Shown here: in pieces, positions 1-8,750 of the stretch | Layout: the number at the start of each line of letters is the position of its first letter | Numbering within the stretch: position 1 is the stretch's first letter | Assembly (NCBI RefSeq): GCF_012927455.1 | Contig: NZ_JABBPE010000002.1 | Span: 1-64,000 of the forward strand | Reading direction: 5' to 3' | DNA from: Polaromonas sp. | GTDB lineage: Bacteria; Pseudomonadota; Gammaproteobacteria; Burkholderiales; Burkholderiaceae_C | DNA length: 64,000 nt | Translations under genes and position numbers: made by a program | Notes under the pieces: model-generated | The model's input: only the letters and a program-made list of their open reading frames with translations | Databases searched by the model: none | What the model was told of the DNA's origin: nothing

Positions 1-70
1 CCTACCTTCGATTTGTGTTCGAAGGACCAACGGTAGCCCCGCCTCCCGGACCCGCCCGGTGTAGGCCTCT

Positions 71-126
71 AACCGGCCAACATAGTTGTCGTCAACCGGC
101 CAGGGTAATTGTCGTCAACCAGCCAG
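71..126. repeat. 23-bp tandem direct repeats, possible IS end
   Basis: Two consecutive 23-bp units (71-93 and 94-116) start with AACCGGCCA and end with TTGTCGTC, differing mainly in the middle. A third partial unit begins at 117 (AACCAGCCAG). Read on the minus strand the units give GTTGACGACAATTACCC, which resembles the repeated subterminal sequences of IS21-family elements. No istA or istB gene is visible because the window begins just to the left, so the IS assignment is inference. No gene was recognised between 1 and 360. Confidence 0.5.
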
Positions 127-360
127 CTCTTCATTTACGTATCGGTTGGCTTGAATGCCAGCCTTGTGTCTATCAAACCGCACGTCCGGGTCTAGACCGG
201 TCATGCCAACGTAAACGCACGGCTTTCCTGGCTGGTAATCTGGGTTCGAGCGCATGAACCGGCCTTGAGCAGCACGTCGTGGGACAATTCAATAACATAG
301 ACGTGGTGATGCATGCGCCGAGCTATGTTTGATACGGCCAGTGGTTCAGGCAAGCAGCGA

Positions 361-600
361 GCGTTGGTCGGGAGACTCTGCGCCAGCAAGTAGCCGCTCT
401 GCCGGGTACTGACGCACAATTTTCATGCTCTGCTGCGGAGTAGCCTTGAGCCAATGGTCATAACTGTCCGGTGGCAAGATCACCACCATCCGCTTTTGGT
501 CCACAGGTTTGTAAAATTAGCACATCAGATCATGGCGATCCGCGTTGATGGTCAGCACTTCCGGCATAGATCCACATAAGGCGTGGCGACTGGAGATAAG
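361..600 (-). pseudogene. Decayed SOS-response-associated peptidase (SRAP/YedK-type) fragment
   Basis: Translating the minus strand from about 600 gives PEVLTINADRHDLM, then a stop (TAA near 519), then RMVVILPPDSYDHWLK and IVRQYPAERLL. The stretch VILPPDSYDHWL matches the signature of the SRAP family, in which an N-terminal Cys crosslinks abasic sites in single-stranded DNA. The conserved N-terminal MCGR segment is absent, there is an in-frame stop, and the frame changes again near 380. What remains is a C-terminal remnant that cannot make a working protein. It lies beyond the integrase gene, consistent with a decaying accessory region. Confidence 0.5.
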
Positions 601-731
601 GTGCTGGTCACAAATCAGAATCGAATGAAGTGTTTACTAACAAAAATTGTTGGTTATGGCATGCAGACCCCTGGTTAGTGCTCTGCCATGCTGATGGCGC
701 GTGGTCATCCGACCGACGGGCTGGACGCTCA

Positions 732-2000
732 TCAACTACCTTTTGCCAGCAGCAGCCGGTTTGACTGATTGCCGGCAGCTATGCTGGCCGCGTGGCTGGT
801 GTTTTCGGTCCTGTTTCCGCAAAAGTCTGCCCAGGTCGCCATCATTTCCCGCCGTTTCTCCAGAGCATCTCCGCGTCGGTAGGCCGCTTCCACTTTGTTA
901 TCTAGTGCGTGGGCCAAGGCCTGTTCTGCCAGATCACGCGGATAATTGGTACGCTCTCTCGCCCAGTCACGGAAAGTAGAACGGAATCCATGAGGCACGG
1001 CGTCAACCTCCATGCGCCGCATGACGGCGGTCATTGCCATGTCTGAAAGCTGGCCTCCACGTAGTGCAGGAAACACCAGCCCAATCTCATCTTGATGTGG
1101 ACGCGTGCGGAGGATTTGAATCGCCGATTCAGTCAATGGGACCCGGTGCTCTTTGCCGGACTTCATTCTTTCAGATGGAACAGTCCACACGCCGGCCTTC
1201 AGGTCAACCTCTTCCCAAGAGGCACCTCGCACTTCTCCACTGCGGGATGCTGTCAAGATAGTGAACTCCAACGCCCTGGCTGCAGTACCTTCACGTTTAC
1301 GCAGGTCGACCATAAATGCGTTCATGCTATCGATTGGCAGTGCACGGTGGTGCTCTACTTTTTTTACCTTGCTAGGAGCTGGGAGCAGCATGTCCAGGTG
1401 GCCTTTCCAGCGGGCGGAATTTTCTCCGGAGCGATATTTGCGTACTGTTGCCCAGTCTAAAACGCTCTCGATCCGCCCACGAAGCCGGGAGGCGGTCTCG
1501 TTCTTGGTTTTCCAGATGGGCTCCAGGGCAGACAGTACGTGCTCCTGTGCGACGTCCTTCACCAATAGGTTGCCCATGACGGGAAATGCGTAGGTCTCCA
1601 GAGTCGCGGCCCACTGGGCCCTGTGTTTGGGATTTCTCCACGTGTCACCATGGGCGGCGATGTAGCCTTCTGATGCTTGCCGAAAGGTCTTTTCTGTGGC
1701 CTGCTGTGCTTGAAGTTGGCTGGTCGCTGCTTTGCGTTGGACTATGGGGTCGATTCCTTGAGCAATCTCATCCTTGGCCTTTCTCGCTTTTTCCCTGGCT
1801 TGTGCCAAGGTGACATCGGGGAATCCGCCTAAGCCCATATGGCGGCGCTTATTGCCCACCATCGTGCGCAGCACCCAAGCCCGGGCACCTGAGTCATTGA
1901 CGTATAGGTACAGGCCCGATACACCACCAACAGCGTGGTGACCAGGCGCGGTAAGTCTGTTTACTTCAAGTGCTGTGAGGTCTTTTGCTTTACGGGCCAC
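732..2000 (-). CDS. Tyrosine-type site-specific integrase (P4-like)
   Basis: A 422-residue phage/island integrase that would catalyse strand exchange between attachment sites. The N-terminal ~90 residues form the arm-binding DUF4102-like region (GLYLYVNDSGARAWVLR, GLGGFPDVTLAQAR). The catalytic domain has the full set of residues: Arg in TASRSGEVRG (about R253), H337-x-x-R340 in PHGFRSTFRDW, His364 in LAHAL and the nucleophile Tyr374 in EAAYRRGD. The start is GTG at 2000. No tRNA gene or clear duplicated core was seen within 300 bp of the gene, so the attachment site is unknown. The SRAP remnant and possible IS end beyond it suggest that the mobile segment extends to the left of the window. 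Confidence 0.9.
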   Translation of the reverse strand: MARKAKDLTALEVNRLTAPGHHAVGGVSGLYLYVNDSGARAWVLRTMVGNKRRHMGLGGFPDVTLAQAREKARKAKDEIAQGIDPIVQRKAATSQLQAQQATEKTFRQASEGYIAAHGDTWRNPKHRAQWAATLETYAFPVMGNLLVKDVAQEHVLSALEPIWKTKNETASRLRGRIESVLDWATVRKYRSGENSARWKGHLDMLLPAPSKVKKVEHHRALPIDSMNAFMVDLRKREGTAARALEFTILTASRSGEVRGASWEEVDLKAGVWTVPSERMKSGKEHRVPLTESAIQILRTRPHQDEIGLVFPALRGGQLSDMAMTAVMRRMEVDAVPHGFRSTFRDWARERTNYPRDLAEQALAHALDNKVEAAYRRGDALEKRREMMATWADFCGNRTENTSHAASIAAGNQSNRLLLAKGS

Positions 2001-2246
2001 GAGCGTTCATCCATTTTTTGTTCTACCATCCTTTCTACCATAAATTTTAGGATTGGGTGCACTTTGATGGGACGACTTAGGAATGTAATTTGGCACTCTT
2101 CATTGCAGAAATTTACGTTTTTGGATTTCTTAGGACGCTTTAGGAACGCCCTGAGGCAGACGCCTCTTCCGCCAAAATTAGTCGGGCAATTCTCCAAAGC
2201 TCGACAGGTTTTTTTGACCCTCAAGGTTCTTAAGACCCGTAAAAAA

Positions 2247-2268
2247 GCCACCTCGCGGTGGCTTTTTT
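2247..2268. terminator. Bidirectional rho-independent terminator
   Basis: GCCACC-TCGC-GGTGGC hairpin flanked by six A on the left and six T on the right. It lies just past the stop codon of the Liv-type binding protein gene (minus strand) and would work in both directions. Confidence 0.85.
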
Positions 2269-2284
2269 GTTGCTGCTAAACGCT

Positions 2285-3415
2285 TTAGTTCAGTGCAGAT
2301 TTCTTGCCATCCTTGTATACGTACAAGGTGATGGCCGGGTTTTTCAACTCGCCATTAGGTTCGAAGGCGATAGTGGTCGTCACGCCTTTGAAGTTGCTCT
2401 TGATCAACTCGGGGGTATAAACTTTTGGATCGGTCGAATTGGCACGCTTCATGGCGTCTACCAAAACGAAGGTAGCGTCGTAGGTGTACGGGCTGTAGAT
2501 CTGGAACTGACTAGGGTACTTGGCGTCGTAACGCTTTTTCCAGGCTTCGCCGCCAGGCATTTTGGCCAGAGACGAACCGCCTTCGGCGCAAACCACATTG
2601 CCCAGAGTCTTGGCGCCAGCCGCAAGCTTGGCTATTTCGGCCGTGCAGATGCCGTCACCACCGAAGTATTTGACGTTGCTCATGCCCAACTGTTCCATCT
2701 GGCGCAACATCGGGCCACCTTGGGCATCCATGCCGCCGAAGAAAACCGCATCAGGATTTTTGGACTTAACAGCCGTCAAAATGGCCATGAAATCGGTGGC
2801 TTTGTCGGTGGTGAATTGCTCGTCAACCACGGTCATGCCCTTTGCCAATGCCGTCTTTTTGAAAACTTCAGCGACACCCTGCCCGTAAGCAGTGCGGTCA
2901 TCGATGATGGCAACTTTTTTCAGTTTCAACGCGTCGGCCGCATAGAAGGCCAAGCCCGCGCCCAACGCGAGGTCGTTGGCAATAATTCGGTAAGTTGTCT
3001 TATAGCCTGGCTTGGTTAGACTAGGGTTTGTAGCGGCGCCAGTGATGTGGGGAATGCCGCAATCGTTATAAACCTTGGAAGCCGGAATTGTTGTGCCGGA
3101 ATTCAGGTGTCCGACCACACCAGCAACTTTGGAGTCGCACAGTTTTTGTGCAACAGCCGTGCCTTGTTTTGGGTCAGCGGCGTCGTCTTCAGCAACCAAT
3201 TCAAACTTGATTTTTTTCCCGCCGATGACCACGTTCTGCGCGTTCAAGTCCTCAATCGCCATGCGCACGCCGTTTTCATTGTCTTTGCCATAGTGGGCCT
3301 GAGAGCCGGACATCGGTGCCACGTGACCAATTTTTACCACTGTATCTTGTGCGGAAGCCATGCCCGCCACCATAGCGATGGCCGCCACCACTGTCAGTTT
3401 TAACTTCATTTGCAT
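2285..3415 (-). CDS. Branched-chain amino acid-type ABC transporter substrate-binding protein
   Basis: A 376-residue periplasmic binding protein of the LivJ/LivK family (Peripla_BP_6). It has a clear signal peptide (MQMKLKLTVVAAIAMVAGMASA-QD), then the family opening VKIGHVAPMSGSQAHYGKD. A GGAG ribosome binding site about 7 nt upstream supports the ATG at 3415. It should bind a branched-chain amino acid or similar ligand and deliver it to a LivHMGF permease, but no permease or ATPase genes lie next to it. It is a monocistronic gene ending at a strong terminator. The exact ligand cannot be read from sequence. Confidence 0.9.
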   Translation of the reverse strand: MQMKLKLTVVAAIAMVAGMASAQDTVVKIGHVAPMSGSQAHYGKDNENGVRMAIEDLNAQNVVIGGKKIKFELVAEDDAADPKQGTAVAQKLCDSKVAGVVGHLNSGTTIPASKVYNDCGIPHITGAATNPSLTKPGYKTTYRIIANDLALGAGLAFYAADALKLKKVAIIDDRTAYGQGVAEVFKKTALAKGMTVVDEQFTTDKATDFMAILTAVKSKNPDAVFFGGMDAQGGPMLRQMEQLGMSNVKYFGGDGICTAEIAKLAAGAKTLGNVVCAEGGSSLAKMPGGEAWKKRYDAKYPSQFQIYSPYTYDATFVLVDAMKRANSTDPKVYTPELIKSNFKGVTTTIAFEPNGELKNPAITLYVYKDGKKSALN

Positions 3416-3634
3416 AAAACACTCCGATTAAGAAATTACCAATAAGGTTGAGAACAACTTTCTACTCAACGGGGCAGAAGATAACGCAATTTCCAAGCCC
3501 GCACCATAGCAACGCCCCTAGATTAATGTCGATAAGGGGGTTTACCCGGTGATTGGCTTATCTTTTTTGAATTTGGAGTTCGACGAATGCAAGTTCCGGA
3601 TCAAATGGCTTGATCCAAATCAGGTCGCGACGAG

Positions 3635-3967
3635 TCAAGAGCGGGTCGTTGTTGGCGCTATCTCTTGTTCAAACGCCTGCCTCACGGACTGACGAACAAC
3701 CTTTTCAATCTCTTCGCGAAGTCGGAGCGCCAAGCTTTGGGTGTGTTCAAGGAGCATCTGCCCGACAGCTTCTCGCAAACGCCGTTCCAGTATCAGGTCT
3801 AACCGCTGCAGAACACGCTGAACCATTTCTGCCTCCAGTTCGGCAAGCAGTGCCGAAACCTTCATTGCCTCCTCGTTCAAAGACCGGGCTTCAACGGTCG
3901 CCAGCGAGGGATGGACGATTTCGGTCAACGTAGGAACGAAACGTGGTGGGACGGATGAAGGACTCAT
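3635..3967 (-). CDS. Conserved hypothetical helical protein, third gene of the pepA-holC operon
   Basis: 110 residues with no family I can name. After a proline-rich start, residues ~30-100 are predicted to be long charged helices (LLAELEAEMVQRVLQRLDL, LREEIEKVVRQSVRQAF) with heptad-like spacing, suggesting a coiled coil or dimerisation module. Its ATG overlaps the end of holC by 4 bp, so it is translationally coupled to the DNA polymerase III chi subunit. The coupling invites a role near HolC, but no function is shown. Confidence 0.65.
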   Translation of the reverse strand: MSPSSVPPRFVPTLTEIVHPSLATVEARSLNEEAMKVSALLAELEAEMVQRVLQRLDLILERRLREAVGQMLLEHTQSLALRLREEIEKVVRQSVRQAFEQEIAPTTTRS

Positions 3968-4401
3968 GCGCCCTCCCCGGCTGACGTCAGGTCATATCGT
4001 TTCATGGCGTAACCTCTCTCGGTGTAGTACTTCCAGCGGCTGCGCGCGGCAAGGCGGTCATCACCGGCCAGTGTGACCACTTCGATAACACGTTCAAAAC
4101 GTTCAAATCCGTCAGGAGTGACTTGCCCTAAATTAACAAGGACAGCGTGGTGCGGAACGGCCACAAGCGACTCTGCAAGCAACACTTGCGTACCGGCCAG
4201 ACTATTTTCTGAGACACTGATTCGGCAATGCGGCAGAAAATCTGTGGGAGAAAAACTCCACAGCAATTCATCAAGCTCCGCCAGCACCTCGGGCTCCGCC
4301 GTTACCACTACGTGAGCGCCACTGAGGTAGACCTTGCGCAACAGGCGACAGCCGTACACCAGCTTGGCGGCCACATTGAAATGAAACGCGATTTCGGTCA
4401 T
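3964..4401 (-). CDS. holC: DNA polymerase III subunit chi
   Basis: 145 residues. HolC is the clamp-loader accessory subunit that joins psi and binds SSB at the replication fork. Family features are seen: N-terminal MTEIAFHFNVAAKLVYGCRLLRK, the segment LDELLWSFSPTDFLPHC, and C-terminal FERFERVIEVV...RSRWKYYTERGYAMKRYDL. The gene overlaps pepA (end 4398) by 4 bp. This pepA-holC order is common in proteobacteria, which strengthens the call. Confidence 0.92.
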   Translation of the reverse strand: MTEIAFHFNVAAKLVYGCRLLRKVYLSGAHVVVTAEPEVLAELDELLWSFSPTDFLPHCRISVSENSLAGTQVLLAESLVAVPHHAVLVNLGQVTPDGFERFERVIEVVTLAGDDRLAARSRWKYYTERGYAMKRYDLTSAGEGA

Positions 4402-5921
4402 GCCCGGGTTTTGGTAGCAGCCTTTGATTTTAGCAGTTTGGCTTTGGCCGGGGCTTTACCGGGTACGGCCGAAGGTATCTGGCTAAGCAAGTAATCCAGC
4501 AACAATGCAACCGGCCGGCCAGTTGCACCTTTGGCCGTTCCGCCCTTCCACGCCGTGCCGGCTATATCGAGATGAGCCCATGGAAAGCGGCTGGCAAAGC
4601 GCTGCAGAAACTTGGCTGCAGTCACAGCACCCGCAGCCCGGCCTGCAATATTGGCTACATCGGCAAAATTCGTCTTCAGCCCTTCTGCATATTCTTCATC
4701 CAGCGGCATCCTCCAGCACAAATCCAGCGACGACTCACCGGCCGCCTGAAGCGCCACTGCCAACTGCTCGTCCGTCGAAAAAAGGGCGCTGCGCACCCCG
4801 CCCAGCGCGACCACACAGGCGCCTGTCAAGGTAGCGATATCGACCACCGCCTTCGGCTTGAATCGCTCTGCGTAAGTGAGCGCGTCACACAACACCAGCC
4901 GCCCTTCTGCATCGGTGTTCAGAATTTCGATGGTTTGCCCGCTCATGCTGGTGACCACATCGCCTGGTTTCACGGCTCGGCCATCCGGCATATTTTCAGA
5001 GGCGGGAATCAATCCCACCACGTTCAGCGCGGGTTGCAACTCAGCCAGCGCCCGAAAGATTCCCAGAACGCTTGCCGCACCACACATGTCAAACTTCATC
5101 TCGTCCATTTCGCTGCCCGGCTTAAGGGAAATACCGCCGGTGTCGAACGTAATGCCTTTGCCAATAAGTACCACTGGCGCCATTGCTTTAGCGGCACCGT
5201 TATAGCGCAGGATAATAAACCGCAGCGGCTCTGCGGAGCCTTGGGCCACGGCCATGAACGAGCCCATGCCCAGTTTGGCAACTTCTTTCGGTCCCAGAAT
5301 TTCGACCTCAATATTGCGCGACTCAGCCAGTTCCCTAGCCGCGCCTGCAAGCAAAGTGGGAGTTGCGTAATTGGCCGGCCGATTGGCCCATTCCTTGGCG
5401 ATTGCAAGACCTTTGACGAGCGCTATTCCCTTGTCAAACCCTGCCCTCGCAGTCGCGGCGTCGCTCACCCCGACCACTACACGCTGCAGTTTGGCCGGAG
5501 TGGCTTTGGATTTGGATTTGGTGGTGTTGTAGCTGTAGACGGCTTCGCTGCAGGCCACCACAGCAGCCCGCACGGCATCGGGCTGAAGGTTATTCAGGGT
5601 GCTAAGGCAAAGTATTGCGCGCTGGGCGTTACTCGTCTTCAGGGCTCCGAACGCTGCATTGACAGCGGTTCGGATATTTTTGGGGCTCCCGTCTCCCGCC
5701 CCCACCAACACGATTCGTATTGCTGCAATTCCTGGCGTGCGGTAAGCGCTGAGCAGCCTGCCTGCCTTTATTTCAAGGTCACCAGATTTGATGGCCAGCG
5801 CAGATAGCGCAGACAGGGGGTCGTCATCCGAGTTCAAGTCTTGGGGTATGAGCACAATGAGGGCATCACATTTCTCGTTGCAAATACGGGCACGGGTCAG
5901 TGTTTTAAGTTCAAAGTCCAT
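4398..5921 (-). CDS. pepA: Leucyl aminopeptidase (cytosol aminopeptidase, M17)
   Basis: 507 residues. PepA is a hexameric two-metal aminopeptidase releasing N-terminal residues from peptides; in E. coli it is also a DNA-binding protein in Xer recombination. The M17 signature NTDAEGRL lies near residue 335, with the metal/catalytic segments GKGITFDTGGISLKP and DMCGAA upstream. Length is usual for the family. It is the first gene of a three-gene minus-strand operon with holC and a hypothetical gene, and is divergent from lptF across a 46-bp gap that must hold both promoters. Confidence 0.95.
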   Translation of the reverse strand: MDFELKTLTRARICNEKCDALIVLIPQDLNSDDDPLSALSALAIKSGDLEIKAGRLLSAYRTPGIAAIRIVLVGAGDGSPKNIRTAVNAAFGALKTSNAQRAILCLSTLNNLQPDAVRAAVVACSEAVYSYNTTKSKSKATPAKLQRVVVGVSDAATARAGFDKGIALVKGLAIAKEWANRPANYATPTLLAGAARELAESRNIEVEILGPKEVAKLGMGSFMAVAQGSAEPLRFIILRYNGAAKAMAPVVLIGKGITFDTGGISLKPGSEMDEMKFDMCGAASVLGIFRALAELQPALNVVGLIPASENMPDGRAVKPGDVVTSMSGQTIEILNTDAEGRLVLCDALTYAERFKPKAVVDIATLTGACVVALGGVRSALFSTDEQLAVALQAAGESSLDLCWRMPLDEEYAEGLKTNFADVANIAGRAAGAVTAAKFLQRFASRFPWAHLDIAGTAWKGGTAKGATGRPVALLLDYLLSQIPSAVPGKAPAKAKLLKSKAATKTRA

Positions 5922-5967
5922 AATTCAAGGTTAAGCAAATAAGCAAAGCAAAGTAAATAGTTCATCA

Positions 5968-7095
5968 ATGTTATTCCAATCCTCGATTCGTAAAGAGTTG
6001 GCACGCAGTTTCGGGGCAACCCTGGTGGTGCTGATCACCATCGTCATGACCATTGTGCTGATCCGCACGCTGGGTCAAGCCTCGCGCGGCTTTATCAATC
6101 CGCAGGATGTCATGCTGTTCATGGCTTACTCCGCCTTAGGCCGCCTGCCGACCATCCTCACGCTCTCGCTTTTCATCGCCATGGTCAGCACTTTGTCGCG
6201 TATGTACCGTGATAGCGAAATGGTGGTCTGGTTCGCTAGCGGCCGGGGCCTCGCAGGTTTCCTGGGCCCGCTGTTTCGCTTTGCCTGGCCGGTTTTGCTG
6301 GTGATCACCCTGATGGCTCTTTTTGTCTGGCCCTGGAGCAATCAACAGACCAAGGACATGCAGAGTCGCTATGAGCAACGCGGCGACCTCGACCGCATTG
6401 CGCCCGGCCAGTTTCAGGAATCGTCCAGCGGTAATCGAGTTTTTTTTATTGACCGCGATCTGGCCGGCGAGCAAGCCAGCAACAATGTATTCATCGCTGC
6501 GACAGAAAAAGGCAAAAGCTCCATCACTACGGCGCGCTCAGGCCGGATAGACACCAGGGACAACGCCCAGTTTTTGATGCTTGAAAACGGTCAACGACTT
6601 GAAAACGTCATTGGTCAATCTGCCCTCAAAATCAGCGACTTTGAAGAATACGGATCCAAAACAGGCGACGTGGGAACCGCCAGCGAGAACGCGCCAGAAG
6701 CCAAGCTGTTGTCGACGCGCGATCTCATCAAAGCGCCCACGCGAAGCAATATGGGGGAACTGGCATGGCGTTTGGGGCTGGCGTTGGTTGCTTTCAACGT
6801 CGTGATACTGGCCGTGGCCCTGGCTAGCGTGAACCCACGTGGAGGGCGCAGCAGCAATCTGATTTTTGTATTGCTGACCTTCGTGGTTTACAACAACCTG
6901 GTTAACGTAGGACAAAGCTGGATTTTTTCCGGCGTCATCAGTTTCGGCAACTTACTGCTAGCACTGCATGGCGGCGTATTGTTGTTGGGTCTGGGGTGGC
7001 TGGGCAAGCGGCATTTCAATTGGGTGCTCAAACCGATTGCGCGTATACGCCGTCCGCTACCTGCAGCGCGTACGGATGGGGGAAGCCATCCATGA
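5968..7095 (+). CDS. lptF: LPS export ABC transporter permease LptF
   Basis: 375 residues. Inner-membrane half of the LptB2FG transporter that extracts lipopolysaccharide and feeds it to LptC. It begins MLFQSSIRKELARSFGATL, has three N-terminal membrane segments, a central periplasmic beta-jellyroll region (about 130-265), and three C-terminal membrane segments (VAFNVVILAVALASVNPRG onward), the standard YjgP/YjgQ layout. The stop overlaps the lptG start in an ATGA, indicating coupled translation. Confidence 0.95.
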   Translation: MLFQSSIRKELARSFGATLVVLITIVMTIVLIRTLGQASRGFINPQDVMLFMAYSALGRLPTILTLSLFIAMVSTLSRMYRDSEMVVWFASGRGLAGFLGPLFRFAWPVLLVITLMALFVWPWSNQQTKDMQSRYEQRGDLDRIAPGQFQESSSGNRVFFIDRDLAGEQASNNVFIAATEKGKSSITTARSGRIDTRDNAQFLMLENGQRLENVIGQSALKISDFEEYGSKTGDVGTASENAPEAKLLSTRDLIKAPTRSNMGELAWRLGLALVAFNVVILAVALASVNPRGGRSSNLIFVLLTFVVYNNLVNVGQSWIFSGVISFGNLLLALHGGVLLLGLGWLGKRHFNWVLKPIARIRRPLPAARTDGGSHP

Positions 7096-8237
7096 AGACT
7101 ATACGCCGGCTGATTTACGGTGAGGTGCTTGCCGCCATTGCGCTGGTGACCTTGGGGTTCCTTGCGCTATTCTTATTTTTTGACTTGGTCGATGAGTTGC
7201 AGTACCTCGGCAAGAACAACGCCCTCAGCGCGGCTACCGACATTTACCAGATCAAGCATGCACTGCTTTACGTGGCTCTGCTGCTACCCAATCACTTGTA
7301 CGAATTGATGCCCATCTCGGTCCTGATCGGCACCATTTTTGTCATGGCGCGCCTGGCCCAAAGTTCTGAGTTCACCATTTTACGGACCAGTGGACTGGGC
7401 CCCTGGCGTGCGCTAAAGCTGTTACTGGCGTTGGGCGCTGTTTTTGTGGCGTTCAGCTTTGCACTGGGGGACTATGTGGCGCCCGCCAGCGAGCGGGCGG
7501 CCCAGTTGCTCAAAGCACGTTATCAAGGAAAAATCACTATAGGACAGACGGGTGCATGGCTGAAAGAAAAACAAGCCTACAACACCTTTGTGGTTAACGT
7601 CAAAGCGCTAAACCCCGACAACAAGATGCAAGGCGTGCAGATTTACGAGTTTAACAATCAAGGCCTGATTGTTTCGACCACACAAGCACCGCTGGCCGTC
7701 TTTGCCAAGGGCGACGCCTGGCTGCTCCAGCAAGCTACCCGCGTCGAATTTGAAGTCTCCTCAGGCTTGACCCCCGCCGGTAAGGGCAAGGAGAGTGCCA
7801 AAGTTAGCCGGTCTACCCTGGAGAGCCTGCGCTGGCCGACGGGGATAGGCGCGGAGATGGTGTCGGTGGCGTTGCTTAAACCAGATCGCATGGCCACCAT
7901 CGACCTCTTCAACTACGTTCGTCATCTGGATGCCAACGGCCAGACTGCCCAGCGTTATGAAATCGAATTCTGGAAAAAGGTGTTCTATCCGCTCAGCTGC
8001 CTTGTCATGGTGATGCTGGCGCTGCCTTTTGCCTACCTCCATTTCCGCTCTGGCGGCATCGCCGGTTATGTCTTTGCCGGCGTCATGATTGGTATCAGTT
8101 TCTTCCTGCTCAACAACGTCTTCGGCTACGTCGGCAACTTGCGCAACTGGCAACCCTGGCTGGCGGCCGCCACACCGGGGCTGCTGTACATGGCTGTTTC
8201 GCTGGGCGCGTTTGGCTGGCTGGTCCTCAAGCGCTGA
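7092..8237 (+). CDS. lptG: LPS export ABC transporter permease LptG
   Basis: 381 residues starting MKTIRRLIYGEVLAAIALV at the ATG that overlaps the lptF stop. It has the same 3+3 membrane layout with a periplasmic domain in between, and the family motif GGIAGYVFAGVMIGISFFLLNN near the C-terminus. It partners LptF in the LPS extraction complex; LptB, LptA and LptC are encoded elsewhere. An open frame extends further upstream, but the overlap start matches the family N-terminus. Confidence 0.95.
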   Translation: MKTIRRLIYGEVLAAIALVTLGFLALFLFFDLVDELQYLGKNNALSAATDIYQIKHALLYVALLLPNHLYELMPISVLIGTIFVMARLAQSSEFTILRTSGLGPWRALKLLLALGAVFVAFSFALGDYVAPASERAAQLLKARYQGKITIGQTGAWLKEKQAYNTFVVNVKALNPDNKMQGVQIYEFNNQGLIVSTTQAPLAVFAKGDAWLLQQATRVEFEVSSGLTPAGKGKESAKVSRSTLESLRWPTGIGAEMVSVALLKPDRMATIDLFNYVRHLDANGQTAQRYEIEFWKKVFYPLSCLVMVMLALPFAYLHFRSGGIAGYVFAGVMIGISFFLLNNVFGYVGNLRNWQPWLAAATPGLLYMAVSLGAFGWLVLKR

Positions 8238-8276
8238 TCACTGCGCAGACATACTCACTGTTAACACTCGCTTTAA

Positions 8277-8654
8277 ATGAGCCTCATAACATCGCGCTCC
8301 CCCAGTATTATTTTGTTCGCCCACGGCTCGCGTGACCCACAGTGGCGTGTGCCGATCGAAGCGGTTGCCGCGAACATCCAGGCCCGCAAACCCGGTACGG
8401 CAGTGCGCTGCGCTTACCTGGAGCTTTGCGCTCCTTCGCTGCTAGAGGCCGCTACTGAATTGATAGCTGTTGGCGCCCGTCAGATAAGGATTTTCCCGAT
8501 TTTCTTTGGTGTTGGCAAGCATGCACGCGAAGACTTGCCCCTGCTTATCGAACAAATACGGACCGCGCACCCCAGCGTCGCAGTTGAACTCTTGCCTGCA
8601 GCCGGTGAGTACGCCCAGCTGACTGCGTTGATGGCCGATATCGCCATAGCTTAG
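8277..8654 (+). CDS. cbiX: CbiX-type sirohydrochlorin (cobalt/iron) chelatase, single domain
   Basis: 125 residues, the size of the short CbiX(S) proteins that act as dimers. The metal-binding His motifs are present: FAHGSRDPQW near the N-terminus and GVGKHAREDLP in the middle. These proteins insert Co2+ or Fe2+ into sirohydrochlorin. It sits directly before cysB, and siroheme is the cofactor of the sulfite reductase encoded at 56.3 kb, so a role in siroheme supply is plausible. Metal specificity cannot be told from sequence. Confidence 0.85.
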   Translation: MSLITSRSPSIILFAHGSRDPQWRVPIEAVAANIQARKPGTAVRCAYLELCAPSLLEAATELIAVGARQIRIFPIFFGVGKHAREDLPLLIEQIRTAHPSVAVELLPAAGEYAQLTALMADIAIA

Positions 8655-8750
8655 TTTTACGTTGGACACGGGCCAGAAAACTGTAGTTCGCACCGCCCAC
8701 TCTTAGCGCATTATCGGCATAATAAAGAAAACAATTAGCCTGATTTTGAT

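Noticed and set aside
2001..2240. Possible tRNA or attachment site next to the integrase start
   Set aside because: No cloverleaf or TTCGA-type T-arm was found on either strand and no duplicated core was seen; the attachment site was left unassigned.
4572..5807. 411-residue plus-strand frame opposite pepA
   Set aside because: It is antisense to the full-length M17 aminopeptidase and has no ribosome binding site or domain features.
8450..8492. Stretch in cbiX resembling the dispersed repeat (GCTAGAGGCCGC...TTGATAGCTG...GGCGCCCGT)
   Set aside because: The encoded residues LLEAATELIAVGARQIRIFP align with the normal CbiX family sequence at this place, so the resemblance is explained by ordinary coding and not by insertion.
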